Shown here piece by piece: positions 32,570 to 41,234 of a stretch of 64,000 nucleotides of DNA. Each line of letters begins with the position of its first letter. The first letter of the stretch is position 1. A program made the position numbers and the translations under genes. The notes below the pieces were generated by a model. It saw nothing but the letters and a program-made list of their open reading frames with translations, did not search any database and had not been told where the DNA came from. This stretch comes from Nocardiopsis sp. FIRDI 009. GTDB lineage: Bacteria > Actinomycetota > Actinomycetes > Streptosporangiales > Streptosporangiaceae. The stretch is taken from positions 1-64,000 of the forward strand of contig NZ_QPNC01000018.1 of NCBI RefSeq assembly GCF_003386285.1, written 5' to 3'.

Positions 32570-33250
32570 ATGCCCGCCACCCGCCACCTCCCGCCGCCGT
32601 CCGCCACTGAACGGACCCGGCACCGGCGCCTGCGCGAACAGGGCGGTACCGACCGCGCCGAATTCGACGCCATCCTCGCTGCGGGCTTCGTCTGCCACAT
32701 GGGCGTCGTCGTGGACGGGAGCGTCCTGGTCGTACCCACGGTCTACGGCGCGGACGAGCGCACCCTGTACCTGCACGGGTCCGTGGCCAGCCGCAGCCTG
32801 GTCGCCGCCCCCGGCACCGAGGTCTGCGTGACGGTGACTCACGTGGACGGACTGGTGCTGGCCCGCTCGGTGTTCGAGCACGGCGTCAACTACCGCAGCG
32901 CGATGGTCTTCGGGGTCCCGCGCGTGGTGGAGGACCCGGACGAGAAGCTCACCGGTCTGCGCCTCCTCACCGAGCAGGCGGCGCCCGGTCAGTGGGGCTA
33001 CGCCCGCCTGCCCAACCGCAGGGAGCTGGCCGCCACGGCATTGCTGGCGCTCCCGCTCGACGAGGTCTCGGTCAAGACCAGCTCCGGACCGCCGGAGGAC
33101 GGCGACGGCCCCGACGCGGCCCTGGACGTCTGGGCGGGGGAGCTTCTGCTGCGGACGGTGTGGGGCGAGCCCGTCGCGGACCCGGCGCTGTCCCCCGGGA
33201 CCGGGGTGCCCCGGCACATCGCCGCGCGCCAGGGCACAGCCCTGGGCTGA
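32570..33250 (+). CDS. Flavin-binding split-barrel protein (pyridoxamine oxidase family, NimA-like)
   Basis: This 226-residue protein of the FMN-binding split-barrel fold is close to the NimA-like group. The order of motifs is typical: FVCHMGVVVDGSVLVVPTVYG, LYLHGSVASRSL, VCVTVTHVDGLVLARSVFEHGVNYRSAMVFG, and near the end SVKTSSGPPEDGDGPDAALDVWAGEL. Members bind FMN, F420 or heme and may reduce nitro compounds or quinones; the substrate is unknown. ATG 32570 has only a weak Shine-Dalgarno (AAGAGCTGATCC). The AT-rich inverted-repeat region upstream suggests that a dedicated regulator, not encoded next door, controls it. Confidence 0.82.
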   Translation: MPATRHLPPPSATERTRHRRLREQGGTDRAEFDAILAAGFVCHMGVVVDGSVLVVPTVYGADERTLYLHGSVASRSLVAAPGTEVCVTVTHVDGLVLARSVFEHGVNYRSAMVFGVPRVVEDPDEKLTGLRLLTEQAAPGQWGYARLPNRRELAATALLALPLDEVSVKTSSGPPEDGDGPDAALDVWAGELLLRTVWGEPVADPALSPGTGVPRHIAARQGTALG

Positions 33251-33278
33251 GACGGCGGGGCCGCACGCCACGGCGGGC

Positions 33279-34451
33279 TCAGGGCGTGTACCGGCCCACA
33301 CGGCGGGCGCGCGCGGCCCGGTGCCGCTCCAGCAGGGCCCGGTTGAGCAGGTGGGCCAGGCCCGCGCGCTCTATCCGGGTGATGAGGCCGGAGCGGTCCG
33401 TGCCCAGCGCCCGCGCCGCGCCCTCCAACGACCAGTCTGCCTCCTCCAGCGCCCGCAACAGGCGGCCGCGCCGGACCTGGGCGTTCGAGAGCCGGAGGGT
33501 CTTCAGGTAGGCGACGCGGCCGTCCGCGGCGGTGATCACCTCACCGATGTGGTTGTCGCGGTCTCCCCGGAAGGAGGGGAGGAACCGGCCGAGGGTGAAC
33601 CCGGATCGCTCGTACAGCCACTCGAAGGCGTGGTCGGCGCCGGTCAGCGACGGCAGCATGAGCTCGTCGTGGCCCGTCGCGGAGGCGGCCCGGCTCGCCT
33701 CGACCGCACGGCGCAGGTCGGCCAGGTCGCGGACGGAGCCCGGGTCGATCGGCTCGTGCAGCGCCCGCACCGTGAAGTGGAGCAGGCCGTACACGAACAG
33801 CTGCTCCCCGAACATGTCCAACAGCAGCGTCGGGTGCAGGACCCGGTAGTCCTCCGGGTGCGGCACGACGTGCACCGCGGCCAGGGCGTCCGCCACGTGG
33901 ACCACCACCCCGCACTGGTCGGGGTGGATCTCGAACACGCGCAGCGCCTCCTGGAGGTCGCTCACGTGCTCGCCCCGGTAGACGGTCTCCTCCCGGGGCG
34001 ACAGGCCGTCACGGACGGTCTTGTCGGCCCACTCCGCCCACGCGATCGGCGGGCCGCCGAACCCCAGGGACAGCAGGCCGTCCACGGCCAGGTGCAGGGG
34101 CAGGAACCGGGAGCGGTTCCTGCCCAGCCTCTGCACGCGGCGGTGCTGGAAGGCCAGCCGCACCCGCTCGCGCGGGGCCCGTGCGTCGGCGTCCAGGAGC
34201 TGGGTGCCGTGGGCGGCGCTCGGCTCGGGATCGTCGCCCCAGGTCGCGACATAGGCGTGCGGGACGTAGCCCACGTACACGCTCCGGCGGCCCGACCCCG
34301 CGACGGTCACGGGCGACTCGTTGACCTGGTCGTGCAGCCGCAGCCCCGGGACCGGTTCGGGGCGCAGCAGCGGGACCAGGCGGATGTTGCCCCACTGCTG
34401 GGAGGGGCCGGTGGCCAGGTCACCCAGGTCCAGGGTTCCGGTCGTGCTCAC
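33279..34451 (-). CDS. ARPP-like protein with C-terminal Fis-type helix-turn-helix
   Basis: This is a 390-residue protein. Its N-terminal half (QQWGNIRLVPLLRPEPVPGLRL; YVGYVPHAYVATWGDD; FLPLHLAVDGLLSLGFGGPPIAW) resembles the ARPP-type domain found in actinomycetes, named from surveys of conflict-type gene systems. A middle segment, FEIHPDQCGVVVHVADALAAVHVVPHPEDYRVLHPTLL, is also strongly patterned. The last 60 residues (RRGRLLRALEEADWSLEGAARALG, then TDRSGLITRIERAGLAHLL) form a Fis-like helix-turn-helix, so it may bind DNA. The GTG start overlaps the vWA gene's stop by four bases, so the two are made together and probably act together. The domain name is given from memory. Confidence 0.65.
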   Translation of the reverse strand: MSTTGTLDLGDLATGPSQQWGNIRLVPLLRPEPVPGLRLHDQVNESPVTVAGSGRRSVYVGYVPHAYVATWGDDPEPSAAHGTQLLDADARAPRERVRLAFQHRRVQRLGRNRSRFLPLHLAVDGLLSLGFGGPPIAWAEWADKTVRDGLSPREETVYRGEHVSDLQEALRVFEIHPDQCGVVVHVADALAAVHVVPHPEDYRVLHPTLLLDMFGEQLFVYGLLHFTVRALHEPIDPGSVRDLADLRRAVEASRAASATGHDELMLPSLTGADHAFEWLYERSGFTLGRFLPSFRGDRDNHIGEVITAADGRVAYLKTLRLSNAQVRRGRLLRALEEADWSLEGAARALGTDRSGLITRIERAGLAHLLNRALLERHRAARARRVGRYTP

Positions 34452-35875
34452 GCGGCCTCCAGGTAGGCGGTGACGGTGGCGTCCAGATAGGCGCGCAGGT
34501 CCGCCAGACCCAGCCGCCCCTCCCCGAACCGCGCCAGCCCCACCAGCGAGGGCAGCGTGGCCGGGTCGCGCAGGCCCAGCGTGGCCACGGCGGGCGAGAG
34601 CGGACGCATGCTCAGCCCGTCGGCGTCGAACACCGGGTTCAGGTGCAGCATCGTCGTGCTCCGGTCGGGGTCGATCCGGGTGCGCCACGCGGTGAGGGTC
34701 TCCGACAGCAGTTCGGGATGGTCGTCGTGCCCGTCGGAGACGACCAGGACCCGCTCGGGCCGCCGCTCCAGCGCCTCCAGGATCGACTCGGCCAGGTGGG
34801 TGGGGCCGACCGGGCGCACGGTGAGCGCGTCGCGGTGCCCCGACACCCAGTGCGACGACGCCTCCGGCGACAGCGCCGCCACGAGGTGGTGGCAGGCCAG
34901 GGCGATCGCCAGCGGATGGTTGCGCCGGACCGGGGAGCCGAACGAGGAGTAGCTGTCGTCGAGCACCACGGCGGTCGGCGGCCACGTCCCGGCCATCGGA
35001 CCGGCCGCCCGCCGCGCCGAGCGGTCCAGGGCCTCCTCCAGTTCCGCGCGCCGCGCACGGCGCTCGGACAGCGGCAGCCCGAGCACGTACACGCACAGCC
35101 GGAGCAGGGGCGCGGTGCCCAGGTCGAGGGTGGAAGCGAGCCCGTGCCGGTCGGCCGTCGCGGTCAGCCGCAGCCGTTCGGCGTGCGTGGCCCGCTCGCG
35201 GATGTTCTCCAGGAAGCGGTCACGGGGGATCCCGTGGTGGGCGGCGAACCCCTCGGCGACCGTGTACGGCAGGGCGTACAGGGCACGGGCCGAGTGGTGG
35301 GCCGCCGCGTGCGCGCGCAGCAGCGCGGAGGCGTAGGGGAGACGGCGGCGCGACGCGGGTGGGGAGAACAGGAAGTGCTCGACCTCCTCGGGCAGCCGCA
35401 CCCGGGCGTGGCGGGCGGCCGCGCGTAGCCCGCGGCGGTACTTCAGCGCGTCCAGCGCCAGGTCGGGCCGGTCACCGATCCACGCCCGCATCGTCGCGCG
35501 GGTACGGCGGTTGTTGACCCGCCGCGCGGCCAACCGGCCGAACAGCCGGTAGACGCGCTGGGGCGGCATCAGCGCCAGACGGCGGCGGATGAGCGCGTTC
35601 TCCCGGGCGCGCTCGTGCGCGGGGGCGTCGGGTCGGGGGCGGGCGAGCAGGTTGGCGATGATCAGCGCCGCGTTGTGGTCGTTGACGTGCAGCGCCAGGG
35701 TCGCCGCGTACAGGTCGGGGAGGGTCTCGCGGACGTAGTCGTGCAGGAAACCCAGGGACAGCCGCTGCCGTCCCGCCGAGGAGTGGAACTCGCGCTGGCC
35801 GGAGGAGGACATGGCGGCGCCGGCGAACAGGAGCAGGTCCTCACAGGCGAGCAGGTCGGCGTAGGTGTCGGTCAC
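34448..35875 (-). CDS. vWA-domain protein with helical TROVE-like N-terminus
   Basis: This 475-residue protein has an all-helical, Arg/Ala-rich first 290 residues and a von Willebrand A-like domain at about 300-470. The metal site (MIDAS) is visible: DDSYS at 306-310 for DxSxS, the threonine in VGPTHLAESILEAL near 355, and the aspartate in VLVVSDGHDD near 380. The architecture recalls Ro60/TROVE proteins, which bind small RNAs with a helical ring and carry a vWA lid, but the TROVE similarity is only in overall plan. GTG 35875 follows GGAG. It precedes, and is coupled to, the ARPP-like gene. No MoxR ATPase or Y-RNA-like gene is seen nearby. Role unknown; RNA quality control or a conflict system are candidate ideas. 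Confidence 0.65.
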   Translation of the reverse strand: MTDTYADLLACEDLLLFAGAAMSSSGQREFHSSAGRQRLSLGFLHDYVRETLPDLYAATLALHVNDHNAALIIANLLARPRPDAPAHERARENALIRRRLALMPPQRVYRLFGRLAARRVNNRRTRATMRAWIGDRPDLALDALKYRRGLRAAARHARVRLPEEVEHFLFSPPASRRRLPYASALLRAHAAAHHSARALYALPYTVAEGFAAHHGIPRDRFLENIRERATHAERLRLTATADRHGLASTLDLGTAPLLRLCVYVLGLPLSERRARRAELEEALDRSARRAAGPMAGTWPPTAVVLDDSYSSFGSPVRRNHPLAIALACHHLVAALSPEASSHWVSGHRDALTVRPVGPTHLAESILEALERRPERVLVVSDGHDDHPELLSETLTAWRTRIDPDRSTTMLHLNPVFDADGLSMRPLSPAVATLGLRDPATLPSLVGLARFGEGRLGLADLRAYLDATVTAYLEAA

Positions 35876-36062
35876 GGGGGGCTCCGGTGACTGGACGGGG
35901 ACGGGCCGGGGAGAGGCGGCGCGGACAGCGTGAATGATGCTGGTGAAGAGCAGTTCCCGGAAGTCGCGACCTGAGTCCCACGGCCCGTCGGAGGCAGACG
36001 GTAGCAGGGGGCGCCGTCGGCACGGAAGCGGATATCGCGCCGGAACGCGGTGATCCGATCGC

Positions 36063-36572
36063 TCAGGGGTCGAACCGCCACCGGGTGGGGCCGTGCGGGG
36101 CGTCGTCGGAGGGGAACGCGTAGACCGTGGTCGGAACGACGGTGTACACCGCGTACGGCGGGGGACCGGCGGTCGGCGCGCCCTCGGCGCCCGTCAGCAC
36201 GCCGTCACCGGCCCGAGGAGCCCATCCGTACCGTTCGGCGTAGGCGCGGGCGACGCGGCCCACCCGGGCACGGTCCGCGATCCGCCGGGCCGACCCCTCC
36301 ACCACCAGGTCCATGCCGCCCGCCTGGAAGGCCAGGCTCACCTCAGGGGCGGCCGAGAGCAGCCCCGCCTTGACCGTGCCCTCGCCCGACGCGAACCACG
36401 GCTGCCCGGACACCCACACCGCGAGCACGGGCCTGGTGTGCGGTCGGCGGTCGGCGCGGGGCACCGACAGCCAGTAGGTGCCGGTGTGGCTCTCCAGCAG
36501 GGGCAGGACCTCGGCCCAGGATCCGGGCGCACCGCCCGTCAGGGCTTCGGCGCGGGGGGTCTGGGGTGCCAT
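36063..36572 (-). CDS. Pyridoxamine 5'-phosphate oxidase-family flavoprotein
   Basis: This 169-residue split-barrel protein has the motifs TYWLSVPRADRRPHTRPVLAVWV, PWFASGEGTVKAGLLSAAPEVSLAFQAGGMDLVVEGSARRI, and the end VYAFPSDDAPHGPTRWRFDP. The pattern fits PPOX proteins that bind FMN or F420 and act on small substrates. It is one of two unrelated split-barrel proteins in this window. The start codon is ATG 36572, with GAAGGAG about ten bases upstream. It stands alone between the vWA gene's upstream region and the MFS gene. Confidence 0.8.
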   Translation of the reverse strand: MAPQTPRAEALTGGAPGSWAEVLPLLESHTGTYWLSVPRADRRPHTRPVLAVWVSGQPWFASGEGTVKAGLLSAAPEVSLAFQAGGMDLVVEGSARRIADRARVGRVARAYAERYGWAPRAGDGVLTGAEGAPTAGPPPYAVYTVVPTTVYAFPSDDAPHGPTRWRFDP

Positions 36573-36662
36573 GACGGCTCCTTCGCGGTCGCTTCGGCGG
36601 GTGCGCGGACCACGTTAGACCGGGAGGGCGACGCGGTCGGTGACCCACGCTGGACGCGACGG

Positions 36663-37979
36663 TCAGCGCCCCCGTCGGTGGACCAGGAACGCGGCGGCGG
36701 CGAAGACGGCGAGCGCGCCCGCGGCGGTGGCGACCATGACGGCGGACATGCCCGACAGCGTCACCGGCCCGCCCAGCCCGGCGGTGGCCGCCAGCGCCGA
36801 CCCCAGGCCGAACTGCACCGTCCCCAGCAGCGCCGACCCGCTTCCCGCGACACGCGGCGGCTGGCCGGACAGGGCGAGCGCGGTCGCGTTCGGGGAGACC
36901 AGGCCGGTGCAGACCATCATCGCGAACAGCGCGGCGGTCACCGTGACCAGGCTGGCCAGGCCGGTGGCCGCCAGCAGCGGCAGCGCGGCGACCGAGACCA
37001 GGGACCCGACCAGGCCCAGCGCCAGCCGCCGGTGGATCTCCACGCGGCGCACCAGGGCGACGTTGGCCTGGTTGCCGAGGATCATGCCGAGCGTGGTCAC
37101 CGCGAAGACCAGGCTGAACTGCTGCGGGGTGGCGTCGAACCGGGACTGGGAGACGAACGAGAAGGCGGAGATGTAGGTGAAGCTCATTCCGAAGCTCAGC
37201 GCCAGGGTGAGGGTGGGGCCGGCGAACCGGACGTCGCGCAGCAGACGGCCGAACAGCCGCAGCTGGGCGGTCGCGCTGGTGCGCTCCCTGCGGTCGGCGG
37301 GCAGGCTCTCCGGCAGGGCGAGGAAGACCAGGGCGAGGGTGGCCAGACCCACCAGGCCCAGGGCCGTGAAGATCAGCTGCCAGGGGCCCAGGACGAGGAG
37401 CTGACCGCCCAGGACCGGCCCGAGCATCGGGGCGAGCCCGGCCAGCAGGACGAGCCGGGAGAAGAACGCGGCGGCCGCGTCGCCGTCGAACACGTCGCGG
37501 ACCACGGCACGGGAGACGACGAGCCCGGTGGCGGCCGACAGCCCCTGGACGAACCTCAGCGCGACGAACGCCTCCACGCTGGTCACCAGTACGCACCCGA
37601 ACGTCGCGGCGGTGAACACCGCCATGCCGACCAGCAGCGGCGTCCGCCGTCCCCAGCGGTCGCTGAGCGGTCCCGCCACGAGCTGGCCCAGGGCCAGGCC
37701 GACCATGACGGAGGTCAGGGTGAACTTGACGCTGGCCTCGCTGGTGCCCAGGTCGGCGGCGATGTTCGGCAGCGCGGGCAGGTAGAGGTCGGTGGCCAGC
37801 GGGCCGATCGCGGACAGCACCCCGAGGACGAACACGAGCAGCGCCACGTGGCGGCGCGGGCGCGCGACCGGGCCCGACGGGGCCGGTCGGGGGACGCCGG
37901 AGGCACCGGCCGGGGCGGGAACCGGCCGGTCGACAGGGGGGACGGGACGGTGTTTCGGGCGTGCGGAAAGCAGGGTCAT
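36663..37979 (-). CDS. Bcr/CflA-type MFS drug exporter
   Basis: This is a 438-residue, twelve-helix transporter of the Bcr/CflA drug-resistance branch. After a Pro/Arg-rich 40-residue N-terminus it reads LLVFVLGVLSAIGPLATDLYLPALPNIAADLG, the branch signature with the Asp in helix 1. The loop 2-3 motif is GPLSDRWGRRTPLL, and motif C lies in LVLLAGLAPMLGPVLGG. Later come SGQPPRVAGSGSALLGTVQFGLGS and a short C-terminus HRRGR. Relatives export chloramphenicol, bicyclomycin or sulfonamides by proton antiport. ATG 37979 is preferred over the longer form from 38069, whose N-terminus is shadow-like. A nearby partner or regulator is not obvious; the XRE-cupin gene 284 bases upstream is on the same strand. 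Confidence 0.85.
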   Translation of the reverse strand: MTLLSARPKHRPVPPVDRPVPAPAGASGVPRPAPSGPVARPRRHVALLVFVLGVLSAIGPLATDLYLPALPNIAADLGTSEASVKFTLTSVMVGLALGQLVAGPLSDRWGRRTPLLVGMAVFTAATFGCVLVTSVEAFVALRFVQGLSAATGLVVSRAVVRDVFDGDAAAAFFSRLVLLAGLAPMLGPVLGGQLLVLGPWQLIFTALGLVGLATLALVFLALPESLPADRRERTSATAQLRLFGRLLRDVRFAGPTLTLALSFGMSFTYISAFSFVSQSRFDATPQQFSLVFAVTTLGMILGNQANVALVRRVEIHRRLALGLVGSLVSVAALPLLAATGLASLVTVTAALFAMMVCTGLVSPNATALALSGQPPRVAGSGSALLGTVQFGLGSALAATAGLGGPVTLSGMSAVMVATAAGALAVFAAAAFLVHRRGR

Positions 37980-38263
37980 GGAAGGCTCCAGCGCGGGGCG
38001 GGACGAGGATGCGAAGAGTCGCGTGCGGGGGCGCCGAGAACCGCCTTCGGGCGGAGCGCCGTCGAACACCGCTCACGGCGGTGCCACCCGCGTCCAACAC
38101 GGCACCCGGAGCGGTGAGTCCCCGTGGCGCGCGCCGATCCGCGTGATCACCGCCACGCGTCGCGATCCGCCTGGCCACGGGCGTCTGCCCGCGCTGTGAC
38201 GACCCGCATGCCGATTCCCGGCCCCGCGGGCCCGCGCCGGTGGTAGGGGTTCCGCGGTCCGCC

Positions 38264-38863
38264 TCAGTCCCGTCGCGTGCCGCCCTTCCTGGGCCGGGCG
38301 CGGACGTGGACGCGCTCCCCCTGGCTGCCGAAGAGACTGAGGATCTCGGCGGGCCCCTCACCGTCGGTGCCGAACCAGTGGGGGAGCCGGGTGTCGAACT
38401 CGGCCGCCTCCCCCGAGGTGAGCATCACGTCGTGGTCGGCCAGGATCAGGCGCACCCGACCGGAGAGCACGTAGAGCCACTCGTACCCCTCGTGCGTGCG
38501 CGGCTCGGGGGTGGCGCGCGTTGCGGGCAGGATCATCTTGTAGGCCTGCAACGGCCCGGGGAAGGTGGTCAGCGGTACCACCGTGCTGCCGTGCGCGCGG
38601 CGGGGCCGGAGCCGCACGCGCGGATCACCGACCTCGGGCGCCCCGACCAGTTCGTCCAGGGGGACCTGGTGGGCCTGGGAGATCGGCAGCAGGAGTTCGA
38701 GACTGGGTCGGCGCTGGCCCGACTCCAGCCGCGACAGGGTGCTGCGGGAGATACCGGTCAGCTCCGCGAGGGCGGCCAACGTCAGGCCGCGGTCGGTGCG
38801 CAGCCGCCGCAGACGGGGACCGACCTCGGACAGGGCGCGGGTGACGGTGTCGGAGTCATGCAC
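38264..38863 (-). CDS. XRE-family regulator with cupin domain
   Basis: This 199-residue regulator has an N-terminal helix-turn-helix (residues 15-70: LRRLRTDRGLTLAALAELTGISRSTLSRLESGQRRPSLELLL) and a C-terminal cupin (residues 100-185) with THEGYEWLYVLSGRVRL and GEAAEFDTRLPHWF. In this class the cupin senses a small ligand and the HTH represses genes, often the neighbour. It uses a GTG start at 38863 after GGAGG. It is divergent from the methyltransferase gene at 39069, across about 200 bases, and could control that gene. It could also control the exporter gene downstream on its own strand. Confidence 0.85.
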   Translation of the reverse strand: MHDSDTVTRALSEVGPRLRRLRTDRGLTLAALAELTGISRSTLSRLESGQRRPSLELLLPISQAHQVPLDELVGAPEVGDPRVRLRPRRAHGSTVVPLTTFPGPLQAYKMILPATRATPEPRTHEGYEWLYVLSGRVRLILADHDVMLTSGEAAEFDTRLPHWFGTDGEGPAEILSLFGSQGERVHVRARPRKGGTRRD

Positions 38864-39068
38864 GCCTCCATCCCACCCCTGCGGTGCGGCTATGGCAAGC
38901 GGGCGTGCCGTTTCCGGGAAAATCGGGTGGGAGACCGTGGACCGGCGCTCCGCGTCCCGGAACCGGCAACGGAAGTTGCCCCGGTCCGGGCGGCTCCGCA
39001 CGCTGGGGGTGTCCGAGCCCCGTCACCGCCCGACCGGGCTGATCCGCTCCCTTGGGGAAGGCCGACGC

Positions 39069-39989
39069 ATGAGCGCGCACCACGACCACGACATCGACTG
39101 GGGGGCCATGCTCGCCCACCTGGAACTCAAGGCGGAGATGCACGCACCCGCCCTCGACGCCGCCGCCGACTGGATGCGCGGCCTCCTCGACGCCGACGGC
39201 CGTGCCGACTCCGTGGACCGCGTGCTGGACGTGGGCAGCGGGCCCGGCGCGATCACGTGCCTGCTGGCCCGGCGCTTCCCGGGGGCACGGGTGGTCGCCG
39301 TCGACCAGTCGGAACCGCTGCTGGAGCACGCGCGGTCGCGGGCCGAGGAACAGGGCGTCGGCGACCGGGTGGACGTGCTGCGGGCGGACCTGCCCGATGA
39401 CCTGGACGCGCTCGGCGCCGCCGACGTCGTCTGGAGCAGCCAGACCGTCCACCACGTCGGCGACCAGCAGGCGGCCCTGGACGGGCTCGCCGCCGCGCTG
39501 CGCCCCGCAGGGCTGCTCGCGGTCGTCGAGGGCGGACTGCCCGCGCGCTACCTTCCCCGGGACATCGGAGTCGGCCGCCCCGGACTCCAGGCGCGCCTCG
39601 ACGCGGCCTGGGAGGACCGTTTCTCGACGATGCGCGCCGAGCTGCCGGGGTCGGTGGCCCAGGTGGAGGACTGGCCCGCCATGCTCGCGCGCGCCGGGCT
39701 GGTCCCCACGGGGTCGCGGACCTTCCTCGTCGAACACACGGCACCGCTGGACGCCCGGGTGCGCGAGTTCCTGCGCCTCCATCTGGAGCACGCGCTGGAC
39801 ACGTTCGGTGACGCGCTCGACGCCGGGGACCGGGCCGCGGTGGAGCGGCTGGCGGACCCGGACGCCCCGGACGGCGTGCTGTGGCGCCCGGACGCGTTCT
39901 ACCTGGCGGCCGTCACGGTGCACACCGCACGCATGTGCGCGTCGGACCCGGGTCGAGGCGAGGCGGAGGCCCAGAGGACGACCGCCTAG
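39069..39989 (+). CDS. Class I SAM-dependent methyltransferase
   Basis: This 306-residue methyltransferase has motif I at VLDVGSGPGAITCLLARRFPG (near residues 52-70), the acidic residue in VVAVDQSEPLLEHARSRAEEQG, the motif DLPDDLDALGAADVVWSSQTVHHVG, and ALRPAGLLAVVEGGLP. The first 12 residues are His/Asp-rich. Substrate unknown. ATG 39069 lies after GGGGAAGG with fair spacing. Its TAG stop and that of the convergent cupin gene share the four bases CTAG at 39986-39989. The divergent XRE-cupin regulator may control it. Confidence 0.83.
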   Translation: MSAHHDHDIDWGAMLAHLELKAEMHAPALDAAADWMRGLLDADGRADSVDRVLDVGSGPGAITCLLARRFPGARVVAVDQSEPLLEHARSRAEEQGVGDRVDVLRADLPDDLDALGAADVVWSSQTVHHVGDQQAALDGLAAALRPAGLLAVVEGGLPARYLPRDIGVGRPGLQARLDAAWEDRFSTMRAELPGSVAQVEDWPAMLARAGLVPTGSRTFLVEHTAPLDARVREFLRLHLEHALDTFGDALDAGDRAAVERLADPDAPDGVLWRPDAFYLAAVTVHTARMCASDPGRGEAEAQRTTA

Positions 39990-40702
39990 TTCCTGGCCTT
40001 CCAGTCGATGAGGACGACCCGCTCGTCCCCGACGACCCACGCGTCGTGGCCGGGTGGGACGCACGCGAGCTGCCCGGCGCGGAACGTGGTCTCGGAGCCG
40101 TCGGCCATCCGGCAGCACAGGGATCCGGACTCGATGTAGGCGCAGTGGTCCAGCATGCACAGGTCGGTGCCGGCGGACTCCCTGACGTGGGTGGACCAGC
40201 GCCAGCCGGGTTCGAGGGTCATGCGGACGATGTCCATCCCGCCGATGTGGACGATGTCGGCGCGACCCGGCCCCAGGTCGCCGCTCTCGGCCGGCGCCTC
40301 GAAGTCGCCCACCTCGATCCCGGCGGCGTGCTCCTCGTCCCAGGCCTGCACGGTGGACTGGTGGACGATGCGGCCGTCCCTCAGGTCCAGCATCGTCATG
40401 CTCATGACCTTGCTGCCGTCGGGGTAGGAGCACCGTTCGGTGTAGGCGGCGTGGTCGCCCTCGACGACGCACTGGAGCACCTCGTGGCGCATGTCCCTGG
40501 CGAACAGCTCCCGCATGCTCTCCTCGATGGCGTCCCTGCCGTGCAGCACGGTGGGGGCGCTGGGCGGGGTGCGCTGGTCGAACATCTCCAGTTCGGCGTC
40601 GTCGGAGAACTGCGCCAGGAAGGTGTCGGCGTCGCGTGACTCCACCGCGCGCTTGAGCAGTTCGGCGTCGAAGGGTCGGGCGGTCTCAGCTGCGGCGGAC
40701 AT
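39986..40702 (-). CDS. SnoaL/NTF2-like domain fused to a cupin
   Basis: This is a 238-residue two-domain protein. Residues 10-120 are of the SnoaL/NTF2-like fold (LLKRAVESRDADTFLAQFSDDAELEMF; DAIEESMRELFARDM; MTMLDLRDGRIVHQSTVQ), often a small-molecule isomerase or carrier of a polar pocket. Residues 135-238 are a cupin barrel (MTLEPGWRWSTHVRESAGTDLCMLDHCAYIESG; FRAGQLACVPPGHDAWVVGDERVVLIDW). The cupin keeps several His/Glu positions that could hold a metal. The fusion hints that both pockets act on the same ligand. ATG 40702 follows GGAGGCGG closely. The reaction is unknown. Confidence 0.75.
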   Translation of the reverse strand: MSAAAETARPFDAELLKRAVESRDADTFLAQFSDDAELEMFDQRTPPSAPTVLHGRDAIEESMRELFARDMRHEVLQCVVEGDHAAYTERCSYPDGSKVMSMTMLDLRDGRIVHQSTVQAWDEEHAAGIEVGDFEAPAESGDLGPGRADIVHIGGMDIVRMTLEPGWRWSTHVRESAGTDLCMLDHCAYIESGSLCCRMADGSETTFRAGQLACVPPGHDAWVVGDERVVLIDWKARN

Positions 40703-41234
40703 GATCCGCCTCCTTCCGGACAAGGCTCACCGTGGGGCGGTTCCATCCTCACCTCCAGCGTGCGCCTCGCTCCGGTACCGGTTCGCCCAAGGCGGGGTCA
40801 CGTGAGGGTCAGCCGTGTGTACCCGGCCGCGTCACGGTTCTTTGGCTCACCTTTCCCCCAGGTGGTTTCCGCAGCTGTGCGGGGCCGTTTCGGCGCGGTT
40901 TCGCTTCCCCACGTTCGGCTTGGCGGTTTCGGGTTTTCTCGTGCCCGGAGCCGTCGGCGTCCTCGTCGTTGTGCCTCGGGTTCCTGTCCGGATTCGGCCA
41001 GATCCGGAATAATCGCCGGACGCTCGGGCTTTCCGTTCTCCCGGTGCGGATACCACCGCCGAACCGCCTGTGTTCGGGTGAGTTCGGGGCGTTTCTCGGG
41101 TACTGTGGGGGCATCGAGATTCGTCTTCCTGTTCGGTTTTTCGCATATCCGCTGATCACCGGGTGGGGACCGTGGTATTCGCCTGTCTGTTCCGCCCGAG
41201 GGGCTTCTCCGGACATTTCGGAAGGGGCGTGGGC
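40703..41234. other. Gap of low coding potential and unusual composition
   Basis: No gene is called here. From about 40840 to 41160 the plus strand is visibly richer in T and poorer in GC than the rest of the window. Frames on both strands (up to about 130 codons) have no recognisable motifs. A small inverted repeat, TCCGGAT-8-ATCCGGA, lies at 40987-41008. The segment probably holds promoters for the genes on both sides, and perhaps decayed or acquired sequence. Confidence 0.4.

Noticed and set aside
33279-35096. A 605-residue version of the ARPP-like protein
   Set aside because: The first 215 residues are Arg/Gly shadow of the vWA gene; GTG 34451 with a four-base overlap is the real start.
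40847-41146. A 99-codon minus-strand frame starting MRKTEQEDESR in the gap before the frameshifted methyltransferase
   Set aside because: Low-complexity Thr/Arg/Pro/Gly composition, no good ribosome site and no motif; more likely chance in a T-rich stretch.
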